Of a stretch of DNA of 22,025 nt, positions 7,608 through 15,863 are shown one piece after another. Positions within the stretch are counted from its first letter, which is position 1. The number at the start of each line of letters is the position of its first letter. The stretch is from JBKHXU01 sp046565865. GTDB lineage: Bacteria > Pseudomonadota > Gammaproteobacteria > Acidiferrobacterales > Sulfurifustaceae. The stretch spans positions 1 through 22,025 of the forward strand of contig JBKHXU010000176.1 in NCBI GenBank assembly GCA_046565865.1, read 5' to 3'. The position numbers and the translations under genes are program-made. The notes under the pieces are model-generated. The model did not search any database. It worked only from the letters and a program-made list of their open reading frames with translations, and was not told the origin of the DNA.

Positions 7608-8537
7608 TTAGTTATTGATATTGTATTGCAATGACTCGTTTTTGCCGGCGCGCCGCACGTCGAGCATCACCTGGCTCGCATTGTTGGTGCCGCTTAGCTG
7701 CTGATAGATCTTCATCACATCCTCAACCGTATTCACCGGCTGACCGTTGACGGAATTGATCACGTCGCCGACGCGTAGCCCGAGCTTTTCGTACAGGCTG
7801 CCCGGCTGAATCTCACGCACTAGAAACCCGCCGCCGGCGTTCGGCACCATCAACGCCTGACTCAGGAACTCGGGGCGTTGCATCTGCTTGTTGATCTGCT
7901 CGCGTTCGATCGCGTAGGTGTTGTTGCCAAGCTTTTGCACTTCGGCAGTGGCCGCGCCCGGCGCGGGGCGGGGTGGCGGTGTGCGCGTTTGGGTCACGAT
8001 CGAGCCGCTCGGCAACGGTGGACCGCCTTCCTTCAACATCAGACTTTCGGTCGCGCCGCCGCGGCGGATCAGCGCGCGGTCGGCGTAGACCTCGTGCAAC
8101 ACCACGCCGCCGGTAATTTCCTGACCGACCGTCACCGGCAATTCCGGCCCGCCATCGGCGCTGATCAGCGCGAAACTCCCCGCGGGGGTGACCATGACGC
8201 CCGTCAAAGACAAATTGAGGCTGCTAAGCGGAATATTCTCCAGCGACACCTGCGACGTGGTGGGGGCCGCCTGACCGAACAGATTCGCGGCGGTGAGCGT
8301 ATTGATGTTGTATTCGGGTGCGATATCGGTCGAGGCGACGGGTGCTCGCGCCGGGGGCGGCGCGCTCGGTTGCCAGATGCGCCAGGTCCACTGTGCCAGG
8401 CTCGCGGTGAGGAGGATCAGCATCGCAAGATTGATGACCCACGGCACCCAAGGCTTGCCGAGCCAACGCTCGGCTTGTTCAAGCCAGTGCGCCGCTCCGG
8501 TCCCGCGCGCGGACGATGGTGTCAACGATAAATCCAT
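7608..8537 (-). CDS. gspC: Type II secretion inner-membrane protein GspC with C-terminal PDZ domain
   Basis: This encodes the 309-residue bitopic protein that links the inner-membrane platform to the secretin. There is a short cytoplasmic segment, a transmembrane helix at about residues 33-51 (WVINLAMLILLTASLAQW), a homology region at about 80-170 (NLFG...LSLTGVM...ALI) that binds GspD N0, a Pro-rich linker near 185-195, and a PDZ-like domain at about 222-307 (GFLVREIQPGSLYEKLGLRVGDVINSVNG is its core, given here in outline). The start is uncertain: ATG at 8537 or, seven codons earlier, ATG at 8558. Neither has a good ribosome binding site. It is the first gene of the gsp operon, just after a terminator. 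Confidence 0.93.
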   Translation of the reverse strand: MDLSLTPSSARGTGAAHWLEQAERWLGKPWVPWVINLAMLILLTASLAQWTWRIWQPSAPPPARAPVASTDIAPEYNINTLTAANLFGQAAPTTSQVSLENIPLSSLNLSLTGVMVTPAGSFALISADGGPELPVTVGQEITGGVVLHEVYADRALIRRGGATESLMLKEGGPPLPSGSIVTQTRTPPPRPAPGAATAEVQKLGNNTYAIEREQINKQMQRPEFLSQALMVPNAGGGFLVREIQPGSLYEKLGLRVGDVINSVNGQPVNTVEDVMKIYQQLSGTNNASQVMLDVRRAGKNESLQYNINN

Positions 8538-8544
8538 AGCGGTA

Positions 8545-8550
8545 AGTATA
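8545..8550 (-). promoter_or_regulatory. Candidate -10 element of the gsp operon
   Basis: The minus strand reads TATACT, five of six matches to the sigma-70 -10 consensus, within TATACTTA, which resembles the extended -10 favoured by RpoS. No convincing -35 hexamer lies 16-18 bases upstream. The element ends 7 bases before the ATG at 8537, so a transcript starting from it would have almost no leader. It is the only promoter-like element I can see between the upstream terminator and gspC. Confidence 0.3.
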
Positions 8551-8574
8551 CTATGCATCCCTTTGAATGACTGG

Positions 8575-8597
8575 AAAAAACGGGAGCACCGCCCCCG
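8575..8597 (-). terminator. Rho-independent terminator after the DUF3187 gene
   Basis: On the minus strand CGGGGGC (8597-8591) pairs with GCTCCCG (8587-8581), seven pairs including one G-U wobble, around a 3-base loop, and is followed at once by six T residues (8580-8575). It lies about 70 bases after the stop of the DUF3187 gene and about 40 bases before gspC, so it separates the two transcription units. Confidence 0.75.
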
Positions 8598-8664
8598 AAT
8601 ATCCGGGCCCGTGGCCCGTCTGCCGGTCACGCCTCGATTTTGCCGGATTCGCCGTTTTTTCGCG

Positions 8665-9642
8665 CTAGAACCATGAGCGTAGCCCGATTCGGACCACAAC
8701 GTCAGGCGCCGTGTCGACCACGATATCCTCGGAGATCGCCAGTTCCCATGCGTACCGCGGGCTCGGCCGCCACACCCCCCCTAAGACGAGCTGGACCGAG
8801 GAGTCAGCAAGAGAGGCGAGGGCGCTATCGCGATAAAACGGCGTATGCCCATCGAGCTGTACCCCTAACGTCAGGCGCGCCAGCGCGCGCCAGTGAAGCC
8901 CCGCGGACCCGAAAGCGATAACTTGGCGCTGTTGATCGCGCACGATATCGCCCTTACCCAGCCATAGTACGCCGCTGCCGCCGTACCACGATACGGATCC
9001 GGTGCAACGTGAACAGCGTGTGCTGAACCATAGGGCGGCGTCCGTCGCGCCGCTGCCAAGTAGCTTTTCGCTGTCGCCCGTCGGGAGCTTGAGGCTAAAT
9101 CGTAATGCGGTGTCGGCCCAAGCCGGGAACGGTAGCCCGGCGGTCAAGCGCACATCGCCAATTCCGGCGCTGGGCTGTGACAGCAAGATCGCGTCGGTGC
9201 CGTTGCGCCGATATTGATACAGCAATCGATCGGCCGGCATACGGTCGCGGCCATTTTGAGGTAACCCGAAGAAGTCGTGCCAACTCTCTATAAAAGAATC
9301 GAGAAATCCACCGCCGTGGCTGACATAGGGGAGTTCGATACCGATCTCCCGACCACCCGTTAGGCCGCGATATATTCTCAACGTCGTGCGATGCGTCTCG
9401 CCGTCGAGAAACAGGCTTTCCGTGTCGACGCTCTTTCCGACGAAATGGTTGGCCGCTTCGACATGAAGATCGATGCGCGACTGCGTTGGCGCCAGCAGAT
9501 GCGGCGCGCCCAGACCGGGCAGACCGTAGAGTTGGATAAGCGGACTCTGGTTTGTCGTATCGAACGGTAGCTCGGGCGTCGCCTGTGCCGGTATGGTTGG
9601 GGCGGCGATGATGAGTCCCAGTGCGATGGTTGGTAAGCGCAT
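8665..9642 (-). CDS. DUF3187-type outer-membrane beta-barrel protein
   Basis: This encodes a 325-residue exported protein of unknown function that I assign to the DUF3187 family by overall resemblance. A signal peptide is clear: MRLPTIALGLIIAAPTIPAQA, then TPELPF. The mature part has the alternating aromatic/hydrophobic strands of an outer-membrane barrel and ends in a terminal Phe (RIGLRSWF), the usual outer-membrane insertion signal. Early in the mature part it reads SPLIQLYGLPGLGAPHLL, similar to the start of other DUF3187 proteins. A CSRC pair sits in a loop near the middle. The start at ATG 9642 is chosen from the signal peptide; an upstream open frame to 9783 would put an unlikely basic stretch before it. 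It is divergent from dnaE. Confidence 0.75.
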   Translation of the reverse strand: MRLPTIALGLIIAAPTIPAQATPELPFDTTNQSPLIQLYGLPGLGAPHLLAPTQSRIDLHVEAANHFVGKSVDTESLFLDGETHRTTLRIYRGLTGGREIGIELPYVSHGGGFLDSFIESWHDFFGLPQNGRDRMPADRLLYQYRRNGTDAILLSQPSAGIGDVRLTAGLPFPAWADTALRFSLKLPTGDSEKLLGSGATDAALWFSTRCSRCTGSVSWYGGSGVLWLGKGDIVRDQQRQVIAFGSAGLHWRALARLTLGVQLDGHTPFYRDSALASLADSSVQLVLGGVWRPSPRYAWELAISEDIVVDTAPDVVVRIGLRSWF

Positions 9643-9791
9643 TCTTCTTCTATTTAGCGTGTATGCGCGACAGCTTAGCCGAAATAAGTACGCGGCGGAC
9701 ACTGTGCGCGTGATTCGATGATCCGATGCGCGTCGGTATCGCCGGCACCAGCGCTCTTCCGTCCTCGATGCTTTTGGAGTCAAATGCGGCG

Positions 9792-12700
9792 GTGACCCAG
9801 TCCTTCGTCCACCTTCGGATTCATTCCGAATTCTCTTTGGCGGACGGCATCGTCCGTATCCCCGACCTTGTCGCCACCGCCGCGGCCGATGGCATGCCGG
9901 CGATTGCGCTGACCGACCTTGCTAACCTCTTCGGCGCGGCCAAGTTTCATCAAGCCGCTATCGGCGCCGGCGTCAAGCCGATCAACGGCGCCGATCTCTG
10001 GCTCGCCAACAGCAGCGACCCGAACAAGCCGTTTCGGTTCACGGCCTTGTGCCAGAACACCGCCGGCTACCGCAACCTGTGTCGCTTGTTAACACGCGCC
10101 TTCATCGAAGGGCAGCACACCGGACGGCCGTGCGTGCAGCACGACTGGCTGGAACAGGCGGCGGATGGGTTGATCATTCTTGCCGGGGCGCATGAGGGCG
10201 ACGTGGGCGCGGCATTGCTCGCCGGCCAGGTCGACCAGGCCCGCGCCTTGATCGCGCGTTACCAAGCCTGCTTTGGCGATCGCTACTACCTCGAGCTGCA
10301 ACGCACGGGGCAGCCGCGCCAGGAGGACTACAACCACGCCGCCGTCGCCGCCGCGACGGCCAACGGTGTGCCGGTGGTGGCGACAAACCCGGTCGTATTT
10401 TTGAAACCCGACGAGTTCGAGGCGCACGAAGTGCGGGTGTGCATCCAAGAGGGGCGGGTACTGACCGATGCGCGGCGCCCGCGCCGTTACACGACGCAGC
10501 AGTATCTGCGCTCCGCGGCGGAGATGGCGGAGCTCTTCGCCGACATCCCCGAGGCGCTCGCCAACACGCGCGAGATTGCGCGCCGCTGTAACTTCCGCAT
10601 GGAATTCGGCCGCTATTACCTGCCGAAGTTCGAGACGCCGGGCGCGGCCGCGGCCGACGTGAACGAGGTGCTGAAGCAAAACAGCCACACCGGGCTGGAA
10701 CGGCGGCTGGCACTGTGCGCGCCGGCGGAGCGCGAGGCGAAACGCCCGGCGTATGCGGCGCGGCTGGCGCTTGAGATCGAAGTCATCATCAAGATGGGTT
10801 TCGCCGGATACTTCTTGATCGTTGCCGACTTTATTCAGTGGGCGAAGCAAAACGGCATTCCGGTCGGCCCCGGTCGTGGATCGGGCGCGGGCTCGCTGGT
10901 GGCGTATTGCCTCGGTATCACCGAGCTCGATCCGATCAAATACGAATTGCTGTTCGAGCGCTTCCTGAATCCGGAACGCGTGTCGTTGCCCGACTTCGAT
11001 ATCGACTTCTGCATGGAGCGGCGCGATGAGGTGATCGAATACGTCACGAAGCGTTACGGCGCGGACAAGGTGGCGCAGATCATCACCCACGGCACGATGG
11101 CGGCGAAGGCGGTGGTGCGCGACGTCGGGCGCGTCATGGATCATCCGTACGGTTACTGCGACAAGCTCGCCAAGCTGATTCCGTTCGAGGTCGGCATGAC
11201 CCTCGATCGCGCGCTCGAGATCGAGCCGCTGCTCAAAGAGCGGTACGAGAAAGAAGAAGACGTGCGCGCGCTGCTCGACACCGCGAAGAGCCTCGAAGGA
11301 CTCGCGCGTAATGCCGGTAAGCACGCGGGCGGAGTCGTCATTGCGCCGAGCGCGCTCACCGATTTCATGCCGCTCTACTGCGAACAGGGCGGCAAGCAGG
11401 CGGTGACGCAGTTCGACATGGAGGACCTCGAGAAGCTCGGGCTGGTGAAGTTCGACTTCCTGGGCTTGCGCACGCTCACGATCATCGACAAGGCGGTCAA
11501 GATCATCAACCGCAAGCGCGTGGAGACGGGTGAGGCGCCGCTCGTGATCGAGCAGTTGCCGATCGACGATCCTAAAACCTACGCGCTGCTCAAATCGGGA
11601 AGAACCACCGCGCTGTTCCAATTGGAATCGCGCGGCATGAAGGACCTGATCAATCGGCTGAAGCCCGATACGTTCGAAGAGATCGTGGCGTTGGTCGCGT
11701 TGTTCCGCCCGGGTCCGCTGGAGTCGGGCATGGTCGACGACTTCATCAAGCGCAAGCGCGGCGCGGCGAAGATCGACTATCTACATCCGAGTCTGGAAGC
11801 GATTTTGAAGCCGACCTACGGCGTGATCGTGTATCAAGAGCAGGTGATGCAGATCGCGCAGGTGCTGTCGGGTTACACCCTCGGCGGCGCCGATCTGCTG
11901 CGGCGCGCGATGGGCAAGAAAAAGCCGGAGGAGATGGCAAAGCAGCGTCAGGCGTTCGTCAACGGCGCGAAGGAGCGCAACGTCAGCGAAAAGCAGGCGA
12001 CGTATATCTTCGACCTGATCGAAAAGTTTGCCGGCTACGGTTTCAACCGCTCGCACTCGGCGGCCTACGCGCTCATCGCGTATCAAACGGCGTGGCTCAA
12101 GGCGCATTATCCGGCGGCGTTCATGGCGGCGGTGTTGTCGGCGGATATGGATCACACGGACAAGGTGGTGACCATGATCGCCGAATGCCGCGACATGAAG
12201 TTGGAGTTGCTGCCGCCGGACATCAATCGCTGCGAGTACGAATTCGTGCCGATCGACGACGCGACGATTCTTTACGGACTCGGCGCCATCAAAGGGTTGG
12301 GGCAGTCGGCGATCGAGGCGATTCTACAGACACGCGCCAGCGGCGGGCCGTTTCAGGATTTGTTCGATCTGTGCAAACGCATCGACGCGCGCAAGGTTAA
12401 CAAGCGCATGCTCGAATCGTTGATCAAGGCCGGTGCATTGGACAGCCTCGGTACGCATCGCGCCGCATTGATGGCATCGCTACCCAAGGCGATGGCCGCG
12501 GCCGATCAGCACAGCAAGAACCACGCGATGGGGCAGGTCGACATCTTCGGCACCGTCGTGCCGGCCGATCAGCCGACCTACGAGACGGTCGCCGAATGGA
12601 GCGAGGCGCTGCGTCTCGACGGCGAGCGCGACACGTTGGGTCTTTATCTCACCGGCCACCCGATCGCGCGCTACGCGGAAGAACTGAAACAGTTCGTAAG

Positions 12701-13244
12701 CGCGACCATCGCCGAATTGAAGCCGACCGAGAACCGCACAGTGACGGTCGCCGGGCTCGTGGTCGCCATGCGCGTGATGCAGACCAAGCGCGGCGACCGT
12801 ATGGCCTTTATTACCCTCGATGACCGTACCGGGCGCCTGGAGCTTGCGATATTCTCCGAGATGTTCGAGCGCCACCGCGAACTGCTGGTAAAAGACAACC
12901 TATTAGTAGTGGAAGGGCAGGTTTCGGTCGATGAATATACCGGCGGATTCAAAATGTCCGCGGACAAAGTCTATAATATCGATCAGGCGCGGGCGGCATT
13001 CGGCCGGCGCTTGGTTATCAAGGTCGACGCGGAAACAGCCGGTAACGGCTTCATGGAGGAGTTGAAACAGATCCTCGCGCCCGCGAGCCAAGGGCCCTGT
13101 TCCGTCTGGCTGCACTACCATACCGATGTCGCGGAAGCGGACATCGTCCTCGGCGAAGAGTGGCGCATCAATCCGAGCGAATCGGTGCTCGAGCGATTGA
13201 CGCGACTCGCGGGCGAACGCAACGTACATCTGGAGTATCGTTGA
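9792..13244 (+). CDS. dnaE: DNA polymerase III alpha subunit
   Basis: This encodes the replicative DNA polymerase catalytic subunit, 1150 residues. I choose the GTG at 9792 (VTQSFVHLRIHSEFSL) because other DnaE proteins begin almost directly at FVHLR-HS; an in-frame ATG at 9768 would add eight residues. With this start the catalytic aspartates fall at 401 and 403 (PDFDIDF) and 555 (KFDFLGLRTL), the same numbers as in E. coli. Domains in order are PHP (about 1-270), polymerase core with the GPGRGSGAGSLVAY loop, helix-hairpin-helix region, the beta-clamp motif QVDIF at 915-919, and an OB fold from about 975 (VTVAGLVVAM). GGAG lies 12 bases before the start. accA follows after 4 bases. Confidence 0.98.
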   Translation: MTQSFVHLRIHSEFSLADGIVRIPDLVATAAADGMPAIALTDLANLFGAAKFHQAAIGAGVKPINGADLWLANSSDPNKPFRFTALCQNTAGYRNLCRLLTRAFIEGQHTGRPCVQHDWLEQAADGLIILAGAHEGDVGAALLAGQVDQARALIARYQACFGDRYYLELQRTGQPRQEDYNHAAVAAATANGVPVVATNPVVFLKPDEFEAHEVRVCIQEGRVLTDARRPRRYTTQQYLRSAAEMAELFADIPEALANTREIARRCNFRMEFGRYYLPKFETPGAAAADVNEVLKQNSHTGLERRLALCAPAEREAKRPAYAARLALEIEVIIKMGFAGYFLIVADFIQWAKQNGIPVGPGRGSGAGSLVAYCLGITELDPIKYELLFERFLNPERVSLPDFDIDFCMERRDEVIEYVTKRYGADKVAQIITHGTMAAKAVVRDVGRVMDHPYGYCDKLAKLIPFEVGMTLDRALEIEPLLKERYEKEEDVRALLDTAKSLEGLARNAGKHAGGVVIAPSALTDFMPLYCEQGGKQAVTQFDMEDLEKLGLVKFDFLGLRTLTIIDKAVKIINRKRVETGEAPLVIEQLPIDDPKTYALLKSGRTTALFQLESRGMKDLINRLKPDTFEEIVALVALFRPGPLESGMVDDFIKRKRGAAKIDYLHPSLEAILKPTYGVIVYQEQVMQIAQVLSGYTLGGADLLRRAMGKKKPEEMAKQRQAFVNGAKERNVSEKQATYIFDLIEKFAGYGFNRSHSAAYALIAYQTAWLKAHYPAAFMAAVLSADMDHTDKVVTMIAECRDMKLELLPPDINRCEYEFVPIDDATILYGLGAIKGLGQSAIEAILQTRASGGPFQDLFDLCKRIDARKVNKRMLESLIKAGALDSLGTHRAALMASLPKAMAAADQHSKNHAMGQVDIFGTVVPADQPTYETVAEWSEALRLDGERDTLGLYLTGHPIARYAEELKQFVSATIAELKPTENRTVTVAGLVVAMRVMQTKRGDRMAFITLDDRTGRLELAIFSEMFERHRELLVKDNLLVVEGQVSVDEYTGGFKMSADKVYNIDQARAAFGRRLVIKVDAETAGNGFMEELKQILAPASQGPCSVWLHYHTDVAEADIVLGEEWRINPSESVLERLTRLAGERNVHLEYR

Positions 13245-13248
13245 GCGC

Positions 13249-14208
13249 ATGAACCACAACTATCTCGATTTCGAACAGTCCATCGCCGAGCTCGAAGCGA
13301 AAATCGAGGCATTGCGCAACGCGGGCCAGGATAAGGATATCAATATCAACGACGAGGTGAACCGGCTGCGGATGAAAAGCCGGCGCCTGACCGAATCGAT
13401 TTTTACCTCGCTCAGTCCGTGGCAGATCTCGCAAGTCGCGCGCCATCCGTTGCGGCCGTACACGCTCGACTACGTGGGGCGCGTATTTACCGATTTCGAG
13501 GAGCTGCATGGCGATCGCGGATTCGCCGATGATCCCGCCATCGTCGGCGGTGTGGCGCGTCTCGACGACCGTCCGGTCGTCATCATCGGCCATCAGAAAG
13601 GGCGCGACACGCGCGAAAAGGTGCGGCGCAACTTCGGTATGCCGCGACCCGAGGGCTATCGCAAGGCGTTGCGGCTCATGCGCCTTGCCGAGCGCTTTCA
13701 CCTGCCCTTGATCACGCTCATCGACACGCCCGGCGCCTATCCCGGTGTCGGTGCCGAAGAGCGCGGCCAGAGCGAGGCGATCGCGCGCAATCTGTACACG
13801 ATGGCGCGCCTCAAGACACCGATCATCAGCGTTGTAATCGGCGAGGGCGGATCGGGCGGTGCGCTCGCGATCGGCGTGTGCGATCGGCTGTTGATGTTGC
13901 AGTACGCGACGTACTCCGTCATTTCACCCGAAGGTTGTGCCTCAATTCTGTGGCGCGCCGCGGACAAAGCCGCCACGGCGGCGGAGGCGATGGGCATCAC
14001 TGCCGACAGCCTGTCGCGTCTGGGCCTCGTCGACGAGGTTATCCGCGAGCCGCTCGGCGGCGCGCACCGCGACCCGGACGACATGGCGACGCGGTTGAAG
14101 GCGAGTCTCATCAACACCCTCAATGGCCTGCTGTCCATTCCGCTCGAGCGCCTGCTCGAGCAGCGTTACGAGCACCTTATGCAATACGGGGAGCTGCACG
14201 AACATTAA
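13249..14208 (+). CDS. accA: Acetyl-CoA carboxylase carboxyltransferase subunit alpha
   Basis: This encodes the 319-residue alpha subunit of the carboxyltransferase, which with AccD transfers the carboxyl group from biotin to acetyl-CoA to make malonyl-CoA, the first step of fatty acid synthesis in the cytoplasm. The length equals that of E. coli AccA. It begins NYLDFEQSIAELEAKIEAL and contains the crotonase-fold motifs LIDTPGAYPGVGAEERGQ (157-174) and GEGGSGGALAIGVCDRLLML (199-217), then SVISPEGCASILWR. It starts 4 bases after dnaE, a conserved pairing. The stop TAA overlaps an ATG as TAATG at 14206-14210, which I read as the remains of the original tilS start. Confidence 0.98.
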   Translation: MNHNYLDFEQSIAELEAKIEALRNAGQDKDININDEVNRLRMKSRRLTESIFTSLSPWQISQVARHPLRPYTLDYVGRVFTDFEELHGDRGFADDPAIVGGVARLDDRPVVIIGHQKGRDTREKVRRNFGMPRPEGYRKALRLMRLAERFHLPLITLIDTPGAYPGVGAEERGQSEAIARNLYTMARLKTPIISVVIGEGGSGGALAIGVCDRLLMLQYATYSVISPEGCASILWRAADKAATAAEAMGITADSLSRLGLVDEVIREPLGGAHRDPDDMATRLKASLINTLNGLLSIPLERLLEQRYEHLMQYGELHEH

Positions 14209-15661
14209 TGGCCTTCTGAACAAATTTTGCTGTCATTCCGAGCGTAGCGAGGAATCCCCCTCTGCTGGGCACCTCGCTGTCGGGAAGAGGTCCCTCGCTG
14301 TCGCGCGGGACGACCGCTCCGCGGTCGGTTTCACGCCACGCGCGCTTGCAGCAGTTCTTTCCGAGGAGTTCCGGCTTCCCCTCACGACGCCGCTGGCGGT
14401 CGGTTACAGCGGCGGGCTCGATTCCCACGTGCTGTTGCATGCGCTCGCTCAATTGCGCGCCGACGGCGGATGGCGGGTGCGCGCGATTCACATCCATCAC
14501 GGATTGCATCCGGACGCCGATCGCTGGGCGGAACACTGCGCGCACACCTGCACCGCGCTTGATGTCGGGCTCACGGTTGAACGCGTGACAGTGGCCGGTG
14601 TCGATGATTACGGTCTAGAAGAAGCGGCGCGCCGCGCGCGCTATGCCGCGTTCGCCCGCTGCCTACATGCCGACGAGGTTCTGCTGAGTGCGCACCAACG
14701 CGACGACCAGGCCGAGACGGTGCTGCTGCAACTCCTGCGCGGCACCGGCGTGCGCGGCCTGGCCGCGATGCCGGCCATCGGGGCGTTGACCACCGGCCAG
14801 CGCCTGGCGCGACCGCTGCTGCGCTGGAACCGCGCGGCGCTCACGGCGTATGCCGACGCAGAGGGGCTCGACTACATCGACGATCCCAGCAATGCCGACA
14901 TCCGGCTGGCGCGCAACTATGTCCGCAGCGAAATCCTGCCGCGGCTGACGGCACGGTGGCCGGACGCGGCGGAGGCGCTCGCCCGCAGCGCCCGACATAG
15001 CACGGAAGCGGTGCAATTGTTGGACGAGGTAGCGTCCGCGGACCTCGTCACATGTGCGACCAGCGCCGGCGAGCTACGTGTCGATGCGCTGACGACACTA
15101 TCGCCGGCGCGGCGCGGAAACCTCGTGCGCTACTGGTTGCGGGTGCATGGCGTGCGCGTACCGGCGGAGGCGACCTTGCGCCAAATCCTGGCGCAATGCG
15201 AACGCGAACCGCGCACGCGTCATGCGTGCATCAGCTGGCCCGAGGCCGAGGTACGGCGCTATCGCGATGTGTTGATCCTGAGCGCCCGGAGCGGGGCGAC
15301 CGTGGCCTGGACCGCGTCGTGGGACCCGGCGTCGCCGCTTCTGATTCCCGGCACCGGCAAGCGCCTGCGCTTGCAAGCGGCGACCGGGGCGGGGTTGGCG
15401 CTGGCGTGGACGCGCGCCGCACCCTGGCAGGTACAGTGGCGCCGCGGCGGCGAGCGCTGTTTGCTGCCGGGACGCACCCACCGAAACAAACTCAAGAAGT
15501 TATTGCAGGAAGCGGGCGTGCCGCCCTGGGAGCGGTCACGATTGCCGCTCGTTTACGTGCAGGGTCAACTCGCGGCGGTCGCCGATCGTTGGGTGTGTCA
15601 GCCGTTCGCCGCCGGCCCGGGCGAGCCGGGTGTCACACTGGTGTTCGAGAACGCGACGTAG
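14123..15661 (+). CDS. tilS: tRNA(Ile)-lysidine synthase, start disrupted by a repeat
   Basis: This encodes the enzyme that converts C34 of tRNA-Ile (CAU) to lysidine using ATP and lysine, an essential decoding step. The PP-loop SGGLDS, AIHIHHGL, HQRDDQAETVLLQLLRG and RPLL motifs, then the C-terminal substrate-binding domain with RNKLKKLLQEAGVPPWER, identify TilS. The recognisable protein begins at about 14333 (TPRALAAVL) and from there is 442 residues, close to E. coli TilS (432). No ATG, GTG or TTG is in frame between that point and 14123, an ATG inside accA. Coordinates give this longest frame, but its first 70 codons translate accA out of frame and a dispersed repeat (HSERSEES, RSLAVARDDR). 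The true start is unknown. Confidence 0.85.
   Translation: MACCPFRSSACSSSVTSTLCNTGSCTNINGLLNKFCCHSERSEESPSAGHLAVGKRSLAVARDDRSAVGFTPRALAAVLSEEFRLPLTTPLAVGYSGGLDSHVLLHALAQLRADGGWRVRAIHIHHGLHPDADRWAEHCAHTCTALDVGLTVERVTVAGVDDYGLEEAARRARYAAFARCLHADEVLLSAHQRDDQAETVLLQLLRGTGVRGLAAMPAIGALTTGQRLARPLLRWNRAALTAYADAEGLDYIDDPSNADIRLARNYVRSEILPRLTARWPDAAEALARSARHSTEAVQLLDEVASADLVTCATSAGELRVDALTTLSPARRGNLVRYWLRVHGVRVPAEATLRQILAQCEREPRTRHACISWPEAEVRRYRDVLILSARSGATVAWTASWDPASPLLIPGTGKRLRLQAATGAGLALAWTRAAPWQVQWRRGGERCLLPGRTHRNKLKKLLQEAGVPPWERSRLPLVYVQGQLAAVADRWVCQPFAAGPGEPGVTLVFENAT
14232..14314. repeat. Dispersed palindromic repeat (HSERSEES type) at the tilS 5' end
   Basis: The left end GTCATTCCGAGCGTAGCGAG and the right end, read in reverse complement as GTCGTCCCGCGCGACAGCGA, are imperfect inverted copies, so the element can fold into one long hairpin. 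Its in-frame translation contains CHSERSEES and RSLAVARDDR, strings that recur as spurious peptides wherever this class of intergenic repeat is translated. It is followed by a small ACCGC/GCGGT inverted repeat (14313-14325). Only one copy is seen in the window. No transposase is present, so mobilisation would need to be in trans. Confidence 0.8.
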
Positions 15662-15689
15662 TATCGGAAAAATAAACACGCCGCTCGGA

Positions 15690-15713
15690 ACGATCCCGAC
15701 GGCGACGGATCGT
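15690..15713. other. Stem-loop in the tilS-pyrG intergenic region
   Basis: ACGATCC (15690-15696) and GGATCGT (15707-15713) are perfect inverted repeats around a 10-base loop, 29 bases after the tilS stop. No T-tract follows on the plus strand, so I do not call it an intrinsic terminator. It could slow or partly terminate tilS transcription, or be chance. Confidence 0.3.
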
Positions 15714-15746
15714 CAGCCATTCGCACGCGTTGCTCGGCGCGATCGG

Positions 15747-15775
15747 TTGTGAAATCTGTGCGCATCTGGTAGCGT
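15747..15775 (+). promoter_or_regulatory. Candidate sigma-70 promoter for pyrG
   Basis: TTGTGA (15747-15752) and TAGCGT (15770-15775) are separated by exactly 17 bases, and TGG directly before the -10 gives an extended -10. The -10 itself matches only three of six positions. It lies about 90 bases before the pyrG ATG in the longest gap of the plus-strand cluster (202 bp), where a promoter is expected. Confidence 0.35.
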
Positions 15776-15863
15776 GTGGTCCCGTTCCGATGACAAGGAT
15801 CGTGCATCGGAGAAGCGGACGATGTCGTTCCGGCGTCGTCGCCGATTCGTCAAACGGGCCTCA

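Noticed and set aside
8604..8618. CGGGCC/GGCCCG hairpin upstream of the gsp terminator
   Set aside because: A perfect 6-bp stem with a 3-base loop, but no T-tract follows on either strand; in GC-rich DNA this can be chance. The neighbouring hairpin at 8581-8597 is the better terminator.
8559..8699. N-terminal extension of GspC to 8699
   Set aside because: It would run through the terminator and overlap the DUF3187 stop, and the peptide is basic and unlike GspC N-termini.
10089..11621. 510-codon open frame on the minus strand opposite dnaE
   Set aside because: It is antisense to the conserved polymerase core, with Arg/Leu/His-rich composition and no domain. The dnaE frame is unambiguous.
15690..15713. 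Intrinsic terminator after tilS
   Set aside because: The stem-loop is real but only 7 bp with a 10-base loop, and no T-rich tract follows on the plus strand; listed only as a stem-loop.
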